From assembly GCF_002993365.1 (NCBI RefSeq), contig NZ_PVNP01000146.1, positions 1 through 59,547 on the forward strand: DNA of 59,547 nt, read 5' to 3'. The notes beneath the pieces were generated by a model that made no database searches, was not told where the DNA came from, and worked only from the letters and a program-made list of their open reading frames with translations. This document shows, in pieces, positions 8,180 to 17,784 of the stretch. Within the stretch, counting starts at the first letter, position 1. Each line of letters starts with the position of its first letter. Position numbers and translations under genes: made by a program. This stretch comes from Marisediminitalea alba. GTDB taxonomy: Bacteria > Pseudomonadota > Gammaproteobacteria > Enterobacterales > Alteromonadaceae.

Positions 8180-11100
8180 TCTTTGTTGCCTTTTTCAGCG
8201 GTGTCTTTGGGCTTGTTATCTCCCAGTGTGAACTGGTAGTAAAGATCGACCGTGGTATACAGGCTGCGCACAATCTCCAGGTACAGGTTAGACAGGATTT
8301 GATAGCGTAATGCAACTTCCTGACCGCCACTATCTTCGTCAGAAAACATACCCACGCCGTAGCGAACGGTAAGGTTTGAGGCGATCTTGCCAGAAATAGC
8401 TACCTTGGTATCACTGCCCTGGCCAGTGGTACTGAGCGATAAATCCTCAATGCCCAGTGCGTTACCCACATTACTGGTGAGTGATTCGGAGCTGGATAAA
8501 CCAAAACCTATCAGCATGGCAGCATAGGAGTTTTCATCCATCTGGCCGCCGCCGAGCCCGCCGCTGCCGTTTAACAGATAGGCCAGGTTTCGGGCCTGAT
8601 CCATACCGGGCTCAGAAAATAACGACACGCTGGGTTGATTGACCGGACCTTCAACCCGTACACCTGCAATCACATCGTCTTCAGTCAGATCGGGATCGCG
8701 AATGGCTTCTACCAGCAGAATGGGCTGGTCTAACGGGCCGTTAAACTGCACTTCTCCGGTGCGGATGATTAGGTTTTGACCATAGGCCGCGTAGCGCCCG
8801 TTAATGATACGCAGGTCGCCATACCCGGTAAGTGCTGGCTGGGTTTGCACATTCACGCCGCCACTCAGTGTCGCCTTTAAGCCAAAGGCATCGAGTCGCA
8901 CTTCCTCGCGCTCGTCTTCATCGATGGTCACCATGATGTTGGCATTAATATTATCTACCAGTGCTTCGCTTGGCGGCTCACCACGCAAGTGAACATCCCG
9001 CGACGGAGACACCGCACTGGGCGGGAGTTCGTTAATTTTCACCCGGGCATAGGGAATATCAATGTCTCCTGAAATATCCACGTTTTGTGGGCTCAGGTTA
9101 ATCTGTAGGTCCGGCGAGACTTTAACCCGGCTGTCGTCGTAATTCACGGTAAAGGCATCGCCTTTCACCGCCAGATCGACCAGCAGGCTGTCCTGCCAGT
9201 CTACCGAACCGTTCAGGGTACCCGGGCCGTCACCAAGCAGAAACTCCCCTTCAAAGTCGGCACTGGCACCATTGAGATTAATGGTTTGCTGCCACTGACT
9301 CACCGCTACCGGCAGGTCTTCACTGTTTATCTCACCCTGTTTAAGCGTTAACTGACCATTCACCTGGGGCAGGCTTAACGGCCCGTCCAGCTTAAGCTCA
9401 CCATTGATATTGCCGTTAAGTTCATTCATGCGTGCAATCAGTGGCTTAAATGGCGCGAGCTGCCAGTCGGCAATGGTAATGTGAGCTTCGATGGAGGGCT
9501 GTTCGGTAAACGGAAATACCGTGGCCTGAGAAGTAATTGCACCAATTTGCGGACTGGTAATAGTGCCAGTCAGGGCCACCTGCTGCTCATCAAACTGGCC
9601 GTCAAAGCTTATCTCATCAAGGTCAATGGTGACTGGCTCATTACCCGCTAACTGCCATTTATCCGGGCTTACGCCTATTTGCAACTGACCGGCGACTTTT
9701 TCACTGGCCGGGTCGAATTTACCTTTGGTTGTGATCTTAAGTGTTGCACTGTTGCGCTCCACCAGTAATTCAGGCATCAGCTCATCAATCCACAGACCGA
9801 TAGGCAACGCATTGGCCTGAACATCCCAGATGACCTGCGCTGGTGTATAATCCACCGCATTAATACACAGGTTGCCTTTTTCTCTGGCTTCCCAGCAATG
9901 CTGACTCACCGTGAAATGTTGCGGGCTGGCTTCATAACGTAACGCCACATCCGATTGTAATTCCCAGACCGTATTGAGCAATGCCAACTGCGTGTCTGAT
10001 AACTGCCCCTGCCATTGCTGATTTTGCCACTGACCGTTCAGGTTCAGGGTGGTGGTGTGCTCAGGCAACTGCAGATTGGCATTAAGGGCATGCTCGGCTA
10101 ATGAGCCAGTAATGGTGATTTCGCCATTCAGCGGGCCCTGATTAGCGGCAGCCTGACTCAGGCGGGTAGTGGCAAGGATATCGGTCAGTAATAGTTTTGT
10201 ATCGATCACCGGTGCGTCCCAGGGACCTTTTACTGCCACTGTTCCAGCCAACTGGCCGGATATTTCGGGGTACAGAGCCGTCAGTTTCTGCAGATCGATG
10301 GCTACCAGAGCATCCAGATATTGTTGATTAAACACCTGTCCGACGGCTGAAAAATGGTTCGCAGCCAAGGCGCCGTTGAGGTTGGCGACCATAATATCAC
10401 TGTTCGCCGAATACACCGCATCGCCGGTAAGGGTAAACATCTCCTGGAGGTGCTCACCGCTTAAGCGAATATCCGATACCAGTACGTTAGGGCCTTTATC
10501 ACTCAGGCTCACCTGCGCTTTTACCACCCCGTTAACATTGGTTGGGGCGAATTCAGAGAAGCCTTGCAAATCAACCCGCGTTAAGCGCGATATGCCCTCC
10601 CAGCTCAGTGAATCGCTAAAATAAAGCACGCCACTGTTGGTCAATTCGCCTTCAAGTAACTCGCTGTTAAGGGCCGAAACGGCCAGCGAACGTTCGCTTA
10701 ACAGGGCTGTCAGACTGACTTTTACCGGTGAAACATCGGGGATGGTGGCACCACCGTCGAGCTGTATGACGTATTCTCCCATCTGGCCCTGCACCGACAA
10801 AACGCCGCTATCGAGTTCAATATCAGCCAGCGGGTTAAGGGCCTGTGCAGGCCATCGGCTATGTAATGATACCGGCAGGCTGTCACTCAGCAGGTTGGCT
10901 TTGCCGGTGAACTCTGCACTGACCAGTCCGCTGCTATTGATAGTAAGCCCAAGGTCGCTCAAATCCCCTTCGGCGATAAGCTCTATGTGCTGGGTAGTCT
11001 GCTCAACAGGAAGGTCTGCAATGAGAGTTAAGTTGAGCGGGTACTGACCGCTCAGGGTGACTTCACCGTCTAGACTCGCATTAACCTGCTCCATGTTCAC

Positions 11101-11841
11101 ACTGAGTGCCTGTAAGGCTATCCGGCTGTCCTGTATTTGGGTTTGTTGCACGGCTACATCCAGTGCGGCGATTGCCTGTTCACCCTGCACAACCCGGATA
11201 TTTGAAATCTGTACGTCATTGGCCTGCAGGGTGAGCGGAATGTGCACTTCCGGCAAGGCTGGCGCCTGATAAGTGATTGCCACTGGCGACGGCGGCTGTG
11301 GCTCGCTCTCAGGCAACATCAGGGTGAGGCCGTTGAGTGTCAGATGGTTGATTTGTAGCGAGTCTATCCACTGAGCAGAGCTGGTTAACTGGTCGGCCTG
11401 CACAGTAATAGCCGGGCTCTCAAAGCGCGCGTCACTGATTTTCAGTTCATTCAGCGCGATGACCAGCGGCAGAGTAATTTCGCCGCTCGGTTCAGATGGC
11501 TCCTCATCGGTGCTTTCTGCACTAGCCAGTTGTTTTACATGCGGTGAGCTAACCTGAAGCGACGTAATACAGGCTTTGCTGTTTAGCAGGCAGGTCCATT
11601 CGTGGGCCAGAATGACTTTGCTTACGGTCACCTGCCACTGTTCGTTCTGCCAGTTGACTTTCTCCAGTGTCAGCTCACTTAACGGGCTTCCTGATACCGA
11701 ATCAACCGCCAGACCGGGCACATATTTGTTAGCGGCGTAGTTAATCAGCGGTGCGCCCAGCGGCGATAGCACAACCGCGATAATAAGCAGCAGAGTGAGC
11801 AGCAGTATTAAGAAGCCTTTTGCCAGGCGATTAATACTCAT
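8176..11841 (-). CDS. tamB: Translocation and assembly module inner-membrane protein TamB
   Basis: TamB spans the periplasm as a long beta-taco groove and, with the Omp85 protein TamA, takes part in outer-membrane protein insertion and phospholipid transport. The 1221-residue protein has one N-terminal signal-anchor (~7-30), a long repetitive beta-strand region and a C-terminal DUF490/TamB domain (last ~330 residues, including GYGDLRIINGRYAAYGQNLIIRTGEVQFNGP and the terminal LYLEIVRSLYTTVDLYYQF). Its ATG overlaps the tamA stop by four bases (ATGA), so the two are translationally coupled. Its own stop shares CTAG with the convergent can gene. Confidence 0.93.
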   Translation of the reverse strand: MSINRLAKGFLILLLTLLLIIAVVLSPLGAPLINYAANKYVPGLAVDSVSGSPLSELTLEKVNWQNEQWQVTVSKVILAHEWTCLLNSKACITSLQVSSPHVKQLASAESTDEEPSEPSGEITLPLVIALNELKISDARFESPAITVQADQLTSSAQWIDSLQINHLTLNGLTLMLPESEPQPPSPVAITYQAPALPEVHIPLTLQANDVQISNIRVVQGEQAIAALDVAVQQTQIQDSRIALQALSVNMEQVNASLDGEVTLSGQYPLNLTLIADLPVEQTTQHIELIAEGDLSDLGLTINSSGLVSAEFTGKANLLSDSLPVSLHSRWPAQALNPLADIELDSGVLSVQGQMGEYVIQLDGGATIPDVSPVKVSLTALLSERSLAVSALNSELLEGELTNSGVLYFSDSLSWEGISRLTRVDLQGFSEFAPTNVNGVVKAQVSLSDKGPNVLVSDIRLSGEHLQEMFTLTGDAVYSANSDIMVANLNGALAANHFSAVGQVFNQQYLDALVAIDLQKLTALYPEISGQLAGTVAVKGPWDAPVIDTKLLLTDILATTRLSQAAANQGPLNGEITITGSLAEHALNANLQLPEHTTTLNLNGQWQNQQWQGQLSDTQLALLNTVWELQSDVALRYEASPQHFTVSQHCWEAREKGNLCINAVDYTPAQVIWDVQANALPIGLWIDELMPELLVERNSATLKITTKGKFDPASEKVAGQLQIGVSPDKWQLAGNEPVTIDLDEISFDGQFDEQQVALTGTITSPQIGAITSQATVFPFTEQPSIEAHITIADWQLAPFKPLIARMNELNGNINGELKLDGPLSLPQVNGQLTLKQGEINSEDLPVAVSQWQQTINLNGASADFEGEFLLGDGPGTLNGSVDWQDSLLVDLAVKGDAFTVNYDDSRVKVSPDLQINLSPQNVDISGDIDIPYARVKINELPPSAVSPSRDVHLRGEPPSEALVDNINANIMVTIDEDEREEVRLDAFGLKATLSGGVNVQTQPALTGYGDLRIINGRYAAYGQNLIIRTGEVQFNGPLDQPILLVEAIRDPDLTEDDVIAGVRVEGPVNQPSVSLFSEPGMDQARNLAYLLNGSGGLGGGQMDENSYAAMLIGFGLSSSESLTSNVGNALGIEDLSLSTTGQGSDTKVAISGKIASNLTVRYGVGMFSDEDSGGQEVALRYQILSNLYLEIVRSLYTTVDLYYQFTLGDNKPKDTAEKGNKD

Positions 11842-13589
11842 AGCTCAGGCCCCAGCGAGAAGTGGAAGCGCCATTGTGTTTCGAAGTCATTTTTACCCTG
11901 GGCAATGTAAAACCGTACCGGGCCAATCAGCGTTAACCAATGGGCACCAATGCCCAACCCCCGGGACAAGCCATCAGAGAAGTCATTGGTGGCGGTACCT
12001 ACATCGGCAAACACCGCTGCCCGCCAGTTGTCGGCTACCGGATAAGCATACTCAACGCTGGCAGTTGCCAGATAGCGCCCCCCGGTCAGTACCGAATTGC
12101 CCTCTTCATTGAGCACCTGTGGGGAAATTTCCTGATAACGGAAACCCCGAATACTCTGATCGCCACCGGTAAAGAAACGCAGTGTCGAAGGTACCCGATC
12201 AAAGTCATCGGTACGAATGGCGCCGGCATCGGCGCGCAGGTAAATTCGGTGGGTATCATTGATAGTGGTAATTACCTTGGCGTTGGCGGTAATTTTAAAC
12301 AGTGAGATATCACTGCCTGCACTTTCATGACCGCCCTGCACTGCCACAATATATTGTTGGCCCTGATTGATCGTGAGTTCCTGATCAGATTTGGTATATC
12401 CAATGGAATAACCGGGCATCAGCAAATTAATGGTTTGCGGGTCGCTGATACCCTGAGTAAACATTTCCCGTTCAAAGGTTAACGACACGCTGCGTTGCCA
12501 GGGCGAACCGGCCTCTTTCCAGAAACGATGCCCGGAGATACTTAAGGTTTCACTTTTAGTATCGCTTATGGAGTTGTCTTCAAACTCATAACTGGTTTGA
12601 ACACTGGCGTAGTCGTTATTAACGTCTTCCAGTGGAATGCGGTAATCGAGGCTGGCTGCCTGTTCGAGCTTGGAGACAAACACCTGGCCGGTTACCGAGT
12701 GCCCGCGGCTATTGACCCATGGACGCTCCCAACGCGCTCGAACTCTGGGACCCTTATCGGAGTTGGCGCCGCCACCGACATTAAAAATATCCCGCGGCAG
12801 GTGGGTCAGTGTCACTTCGATGGGCACCCGGGCTCCTTCGGCGCGACTCACAATGGGGCGGGCAATGGCGCGGGCAAAATAGCCCGTTTCATTCAGGCGG
12901 CGGTTAAATTCAGTCAGTTTGGCGGAGCTGTACTTCTCACCGGCAGTGAAATTCCTCAGGCGGCCAATAATGGCTGCAGCCCGGTCGTCACCCACCAGTT
13001 CGACTTCGCCAAATTCATACTGACGACCACTTTGTGCAATAAGCAGAATATTGGCTTCGTTCTCTTCGCGTACCAGGTCAAGCCGGGTGGCCTGCCAGTA
13101 AAAGTCAAAATAGCCGTTTGATAGTGCATAGTTAAACATCTCTGACTTAAACTTTTCGTAGGTGGGTTGATGTAACACGTCGCCCTGTTTGAGCGGGAAG
13201 GCATTATACCGTTGCCGAAAAGCATCATCATTGCGCCCGTCACCAATGATTTCGCGGGTAACGTTACTTACCTTAAGCGGTGTACCAGGAGTAACGTCGA
13301 TAACAAGCTCTTCGTCCTCAAAATAGAGAGTGACTTCAGCATTGTAAAAACCGAAAGGCTGCAGGGCAGTTTTTACAGAGCGGATAATGCGTTCTTCGGT
13401 GGGTTCATCAAGCGTGTTGTTGGCCAGTTTCACCTGCGCCAGGTGCAGTTCTATGTTGTCTTCCAGTTCACTGCGCTCCACGCCTTTTAGTTCATAGTCC
13501 AGAGCCCACGTAGGATAGCAGGTGAAGAGCAACAGCGAGGTCAGCGCCAGCAAAGCGCGACGAAAAGAGAAAAAGATACCAACAGACAT
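11838..13589 (-). CDS. tamA: Translocation and assembly module outer-membrane protein TamA
   Basis: This Omp85-family outer-membrane barrel works with TamB, encoded directly downstream. It has a signal peptide (~1-30, ending PTWA), three POTRA domains over roughly residues 30-265 and a C-terminal 16-strand barrel. The barrel contains the conserved IRGF turn (QSIRGFRYQE) and ends in a beta-signal (RFHFSLGPEL). ATG at 13589 is chosen because it directly precedes the signal peptide. A GTG eight codons earlier (13613) is in frame, but the AAGGAG ribosome site lies inside that extension, about 14 nt before the ATG. The gene is divergent from the peptidase gene at 13786. Confidence 0.92.
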   Translation of the reverse strand: MSVGIFFSFRRALLALTSLLLFTCYPTWALDYELKGVERSELEDNIELHLAQVKLANNTLDEPTEERIIRSVKTALQPFGFYNAEVTLYFEDEELVIDVTPGTPLKVSNVTREIIGDGRNDDAFRQRYNAFPLKQGDVLHQPTYEKFKSEMFNYALSNGYFDFYWQATRLDLVREENEANILLIAQSGRQYEFGEVELVGDDRAAAIIGRLRNFTAGEKYSSAKLTEFNRRLNETGYFARAIARPIVSRAEGARVPIEVTLTHLPRDIFNVGGGANSDKGPRVRARWERPWVNSRGHSVTGQVFVSKLEQAASLDYRIPLEDVNNDYASVQTSYEFEDNSISDTKSETLSISGHRFWKEAGSPWQRSVSLTFEREMFTQGISDPQTINLLMPGYSIGYTKSDQELTINQGQQYIVAVQGGHESAGSDISLFKITANAKVITTINDTHRIYLRADAGAIRTDDFDRVPSTLRFFTGGDQSIRGFRYQEISPQVLNEEGNSVLTGGRYLATASVEYAYPVADNWRAAVFADVGTATNDFSDGLSRGLGIGAHWLTLIGPVRFYIAQGKNDFETQWRFHFSLGPEL

Positions 13590-13785
13590 TAACGGACTGC
13601 GTGCTCCTTGCACTATATTGCAAACAAAAGGGGTGAACTCCTAAAGCAGAATCCACGCCAAAAGTGTAACGCCTTAAGCGGTTTGGCTACAGCGTTTTTA
13701 GCTAATTTCCTGTTTGTTGCGACAGGTATCGCCTTTCGTTTATATTAAGCGCAAAATTTTATTATAAATAAACAAGGAACGTTGG

Positions 13786-15726
13786 ATGTCTTGCCTGAAA
13801 AAACCACTGGCAGTGCTGCTGTTCAGTTGGGTTGTACTGCTGCCTGCTGCTCAGGCCGCAGAACCGCAACCTGTCGAAGTTTTTAGCCGTCTGCCGCAGT
13901 TTTATGGCGTATCGATGTCACCAGACGGACAGCGTTTCGCTATGGAGCGAAATTCTGCCGACGGCGATCTGGCTGTATTGATGACGCTGGACCTTTCAAC
14001 CGGAGATGCGTTCTACCTGCTTAAAGCTGATAACAAGAAAGTTAAAATTAACTGGTATCGCTGGGCAAATAATGAAGATCTGTTAGTAAGCGCACGGTAC
14101 GAAGTAAGCCGGGCAGGCAAAAAGTTTTTCCGCACCCGTTTGTATCTGATGAAATATAATCAGCAAGGGGGCGACCCTGAAATGGTTATCGACTGGCGGC
14201 ATATTCAACGTTATCAGAACGATGTAGGTTATGTGCCGCAGTTTCAGGATGATGTCATCGATTATCTGCCTGATGACCCGGACCATATCCTGATGGCTAT
14301 TGATATTTCCCGGCCTTTCGAAAAATCGGTTTTTAAGGTCAATCTAAAGAACCGTTCGATCAATCGGTTAATTAAAGGCAAAAAACGTATTCGCGACTGG
14401 GTAACCGACCGTCAGGGGAATGTGCGAATTGGTATTTCACTGAATTATGAAACCGGCGACCGCGAGATCTTCCTCCGCGATGAAGACGATAACTACGAAG
14501 AGCTGTATGCCTACAATGTATCTAACGATAAACCGGTTTACATTTCGGGCTTTGCCGCCGATCCGAATATTCTGTATATCAATAAATATCTCGGTGAATA
14601 TAAGGCGCTATATAAACTCGATTTAACCACACGCGAAGAAACCCTGGTATTCTCTGATAATAACTATGATGTGGATGGCGGCCTCATCTACTCCCCGGCT
14701 ACGAATGATGCCATTGGTGTTTATCACCCACAGGCGCCAGGCGGCCGCTTCTATTGGAACGATCGTTATACGCCGCTGCAGAAAGGACTCGATAAATTAT
14801 TCAAGGATAGTCATAACTCGTTGAGGGCGTTTAGCCAGGACGAACAAATCTACCTGCTTTATTCCGAGAGCGATACGCAACCTGGCCGCTACTACATTGG
14901 TAATCGCAAAGAGGTGACGATTGACCTTCTGTTTGCTCAATACCCGGATATCAATACCGAAGCGCTGAGTGACCACGAGCGGATTACGTTCACGGCCCGT
15001 GATAAAACAGAGATTGAAGGCTATCTAACGTTACCAAAAATCGGCGAAGCGCCCTATCCAACGGTAATCTTTCCTCATGGTGGGCCGGGTGTTCGTGAAT
15101 ACAGCGGTTTTGATTACTGGACAGCTTACTTTACCACTCGTGGTTATGCAGTGCTGCGACCCAACTTCCGTGGTTCTTCCGGCTATGGTTATTCGTTTAG
15201 TGAATCACAAATGCAAAACTGGGGCATGGCCATGCAGGATGATGTGGTGGACGGTACCCAATGGATGATTGACCAGGGTCATGCGGATAAAAACAAAATT
15301 TGTATCGTAGGCGCCAGTTATGGTGGGTTTGCCGCGTTAGCTGCAACCGTAAAGAGTCCTGAAGTGTATAAATGTGCGGTGAGCTTTGCCGGGGTGAGTG
15401 ATTTGGATCGCATCGTTCGGCGCGCACGGGGCTTTTTAGGTTCGAAGTTAGTTAAAAAGCAGATCGGTGAAGACGGTGATGATCGTGACAGACGCTCACC
15501 CATTAACTATGTGGAAAATATCAAAACGCCTATTTTGCTGGTCCACGGTGAAGAAGACCGGGTGGTCCATGTAGAGCAGAGTCGTCTGATGGCCGATGAG
15601 CTTGATGATGAGGACAAGGAATACCGCTATGTTGAGCTGCCTCTGGGTAACCATCACCTGGAAATCCAGTCGAACAGGATTAAGCTCTTCAAAGAAATGG
15701 ATAAATTCCTCGCCGAATACCTATAA
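13786..15726 (+). CDS. Secreted S9-family prolyl oligopeptidase-like peptidase
   Basis: This is a 646-residue serine peptidase of the alpha/beta-hydrolase fold, exported by an N-terminal signal peptide (~1-24). The N-terminal ~380 residues form a seven-bladed beta-propeller gate. The C-terminal ~260 residues are the hydrolase. The catalytic Ser511 lies in GASYGG, Asp591 in GEEDRVVH, and the His is at 623 or 624 in GNHHLE. The HGGPG oxyanion loop and the NFRGSSGYG segment are typical of the acylaminoacyl peptidase/dipeptidyl peptidase branch (S9C). It is probably periplasmic and digests short peptides. The gene stands alone, with a stable hairpin shortly after the stop. Confidence 0.88.
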   Translation: MSCLKKPLAVLLFSWVVLLPAAQAAEPQPVEVFSRLPQFYGVSMSPDGQRFAMERNSADGDLAVLMTLDLSTGDAFYLLKADNKKVKINWYRWANNEDLLVSARYEVSRAGKKFFRTRLYLMKYNQQGGDPEMVIDWRHIQRYQNDVGYVPQFQDDVIDYLPDDPDHILMAIDISRPFEKSVFKVNLKNRSINRLIKGKKRIRDWVTDRQGNVRIGISLNYETGDREIFLRDEDDNYEELYAYNVSNDKPVYISGFAADPNILYINKYLGEYKALYKLDLTTREETLVFSDNNYDVDGGLIYSPATNDAIGVYHPQAPGGRFYWNDRYTPLQKGLDKLFKDSHNSLRAFSQDEQIYLLYSESDTQPGRYYIGNRKEVTIDLLFAQYPDINTEALSDHERITFTARDKTEIEGYLTLPKIGEAPYPTVIFPHGGPGVREYSGFDYWTAYFTTRGYAVLRPNFRGSSGYGYSFSESQMQNWGMAMQDDVVDGTQWMIDQGHADKNKICIVGASYGGFAALAATVKSPEVYKCAVSFAGVSDLDRIVRRARGFLGSKLVKKQIGEDGDDRDRRSPINYVENIKTPILLVHGEEDRVVHVEQSRLMADELDDEDKEYRYVELPLGNHHLEIQSNRIKLFKEMDKFLAEYL

Positions 15727-15743
15727 CCAACAGTTTGTAATAC

Positions 15744-15781
15744 CCTGTCCGGGTGAGCTGCTCTAAACGCGCCCGGACAGG
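15744..15781 (+). terminator. Hairpin after the S9 peptidase gene
   Basis: A perfect 10-bp stem (CCTGTCCGGG at 15744-15753 with CCCGGACAGG at 15772-15781) has an 18-base loop. No T-tract follows, so it may be a Rho-related 3'-end stabiliser rather than an intrinsic terminator. Confidence 0.4.
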
Positions 15782-15892
15782 TGCTGAATTAACCGGTTGA
15801 TCCAGATCAGCCGAGCTTCGATTAAGCGGTGATTAGCCCCCTTGTTGTGGCTAATCGGCGTACAATAACTCCGTAACGAAGGAGAATTGAAC

Positions 15893-16825
15893 GTGACCGA
15901 TAGCCAAAAACTTACCGCTGTACCTACACCAGAAGACGCTCACGAGCATCCGCATTCACTGTCGGAAATGCGCCATGACGAGCAGTATATTGCTGAGTCT
16001 TTCCGCTCTGGCGAATACCCTTACAAGCGCAAGGTAACGCGCCAGTTCTACGAACAGCATAAGCATCAGCTGCAGGTGGAGCTGCTCAAGGTCCAGAAGT
16101 GGGTTAAAGAGAGCGGTGAACGGGTGGTCATGCTGTTTGAAGGGCGCGATGCGGCAGGTAAAGGCGGCACCATTAAGCGCTTTATGGAACATCTCAACCC
16201 TCGTGGTGCCAGAGTGGTGGCACTGGAAAAACCGTCGGAAGAAGAAAAAGGCCAATGGTATTTTCAGCGCTACATTAAGCACCTGCCCACCGCGGGCGAA
16301 ATTGTCTTATTCGACCGCTCCTGGTACAACCGCGCCGGCGTAGAGCGGGTGATGGGTTTTTGTGAGCCCAATGAGTACCTGGAGTTTATGCGCCAGACCC
16401 CGGAGCTGGAGCGCATGCTGGTAAACAGCGGCATTCGGGTTTTCAAGTTCTGGTTTTCGGTTACTCAGGAAGAGCAAACCCGCCGCTTCCAGAAACGGGA
16501 AACCGATCCGCTCAAGCAATGGAAGTTAAGCCCCATTGATAAGCTGGCGCAACAGAAATGGGATGACTACACCGAGGCAAAAGAGGCGATGTTCTTCTAC
16601 ACCGATACCAACGATGCGCCCTGGGTAGTGATTAAGTCGGACGATAAAAAGCGCGCCAGGCTTAATTGTATGCAGTATTTTCTGCATGCCATGCCTTACC
16701 CGAATAAAGACCGCCGTATTGCCAAAGCGCCGGATCCTCTGATTGTGGGCAGGGCCTCAACCGTAATCGACCGAGACAACCATATTCTGGGTAAATCCCT
16801 GCACCCCGACCAACAAAAAGCCTGA
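15893..16825 (+). CDS. ppk2: Polyphosphate kinase 2
   Basis: The enzyme transfers phosphate between polyphosphate and nucleoside diphosphates, usually phosphorylating ADP or GDP at the expense of polyphosphate. The 310-residue protein shows the PPK2 core: Walker A GRDAAGKGG (~84-92), a lid region, and Walker B DRSWYNRAGVERVMGF. GTG at 15893 is preferred to the in-frame TTG at 15887 because AAGGAG ends only two bases before the TTG but eight before the GTG. The single-domain length fits the one-domain class I enzymes. It is monocistronic, with a terminator-like hairpin after the stop. Confidence 0.9.
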   Translation: MTDSQKLTAVPTPEDAHEHPHSLSEMRHDEQYIAESFRSGEYPYKRKVTRQFYEQHKHQLQVELLKVQKWVKESGERVVMLFEGRDAAGKGGTIKRFMEHLNPRGARVVALEKPSEEEKGQWYFQRYIKHLPTAGEIVLFDRSWYNRAGVERVMGFCEPNEYLEFMRQTPELERMLVNSGIRVFKFWFSVTQEEQTRRFQKRETDPLKQWKLSPIDKLAQQKWDDYTEAKEAMFFYTDTNDAPWVVIKSDDKKRARLNCMQYFLHAMPYPNKDRRIAKAPDPLIVGRASTVIDRDNHILGKSLHPDQQKA

Positions 16826-16853
16826 TCCTCCAGGCTCTGAAAACTGTGTAAAG

Positions 16854-16877
16854 GTGTCTGTTTGAGCAGACACTTTT
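16854..16877 (+). terminator. Intrinsic terminator after ppk2
   Basis: A 7-bp stem GTGTCTG/CAGACAC with a TTTGAG loop is followed by TTTT. A purine-rich AAAG precedes it and extends the pairing with the T-tract. Confidence 0.65.
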
Positions 16878-17016
16878 ACCAGGCTAACCCTCTGCGCTCT
16901 TACCCATTCAACACTAAGTTGTTGTTAAATATAGCTATTTAAAAACTGGCAAGGTATTCGCTATACCATGTTGTTAAGCCGCACAAGCGGTGCAGTATTT
17001 TAAAAAGGAATGGCTA

Positions 17017-17181
17017 ATGTTTATTGTCATCTTACTGGGTCTTACCCTACTGGCAACGGTTATCAAATTTCAGGGCGCATCGCGCCTTATGAATCGTTTG
17101 GGTAAATTCATCATGATTGCCGGTATTTATGTGGTATTTTTAAACAAAGTCGTTAAAGCATTATTGTTCAGACATCATTAA
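17017..17181 (+). CDS. Small hydrophobic membrane protein
   Basis: This 54-residue protein is almost entirely two predicted transmembrane helices (~2-17 and ~28-45) with a short basic loop and tail. ATG at 17017 is chosen because AAAGGA lies about 7 nt before it. An in-frame GTG at 16990 would add nine residues without a ribosome site. I do not recognise a family. It lies 15 bp upstream of the Ala/Asp-rich lipoprotein gene, so the two are probably co-transcribed and may share an envelope-stress role (inference). Confidence 0.55.
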   Translation: MFIVILLGLTLLATVIKFQGASRLMNRLGKFIMIAGIYVVFLNKVVKALLFRHH

Positions 17182-17196
17182 AAAAGGGCGCTCAAC

Positions 17197-17499
17197 ATGA
17201 AAACAACCAAACACATTCTGACTCTGGTTTTTATTGGCTTATTTTCGCTGGTATTAACCGCTTGTAGCGAAGAAAAGCAAGAACAGGCTGAAGACTCTTT
17301 GAGTGACTTTAAAAATGCTGCCAGCCAGGCTATGGACGATGCTAAGGATGCCGCCTCTGATGCAGCTGACAAAGCCAAGGACATGGCCGAAGATGCCGCC
17401 GATAAGGCTGAAGAAATGGCCGACGACGCAGGTAATGCACTTGAGGATGCCTGCGAAGACGCAAAAGAGAAAATGGATCTGGAAGACAAAGACTGTTAA
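17197..17499 (+). CDS. Alanine/aspartate-rich helical lipoprotein
   Basis: This 100-residue protein has a lipoprotein signal (~1-22, lipobox LTAC). It then has a very acidic amphipathic helix built of 7- to 11-residue Ala/Asp/Lys repeats such as AKDMAEDAADKAEEM, ending in two cysteines. The repeats resemble LEA-type or apolipoprotein-like proteins and the periplasmic helices of Lpp-class lipoproteins. A role in desiccation or osmotic tolerance or as an envelope spacer is conceivable but is only inferred. A good ribosome site (AAAGGGCG) precedes the ATG. It is preceded by the small membrane protein at 17017. Confidence 0.7.
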   Translation: MKTTKHILTLVFIGLFSLVLTACSEEKQEQAEDSLSDFKNAASQAMDDAKDAASDAADKAKDMAEDAADKAEEMADDAGNALEDACEDAKEKMDLEDKDC

Positions 17500-17784
17500 G
17501 CAGGTTTTGCCTGTCGTCGACTCTGGTTTATCTGCTACCAGATGACTGCGTTATGCCGGTTAGCCGTTTGTGCGCTATCCGGTGTGCAAATCAATGAAGT
17601 TTCCAGTGCTTCATCATCTCTGACAGCTACCCGGCTAAATTTTCCACAGCATTTTACCGTTAATTCATCCTTATCCGAGCACCGTTGTCACAATCTTCCG
17701 GTATACTCACCGGCTGAATTCGTTTTCTTCTTTGAGGCTGGTTTATCCCGCCTGTAATACCTTTTAACCGGAACATCCTTTTTT

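Noticed and set aside
12597..13121. Plus-strand frame of 174 codons inside tamA
   Set aside because: Antisense shadow of a clear Omp85 gene.
17542..17757. Plus-strand frame of 71 codons before the MFS gene
   Set aside because: No ribosome site, composition unlike neighbours, no recognisable pattern; likely chance.
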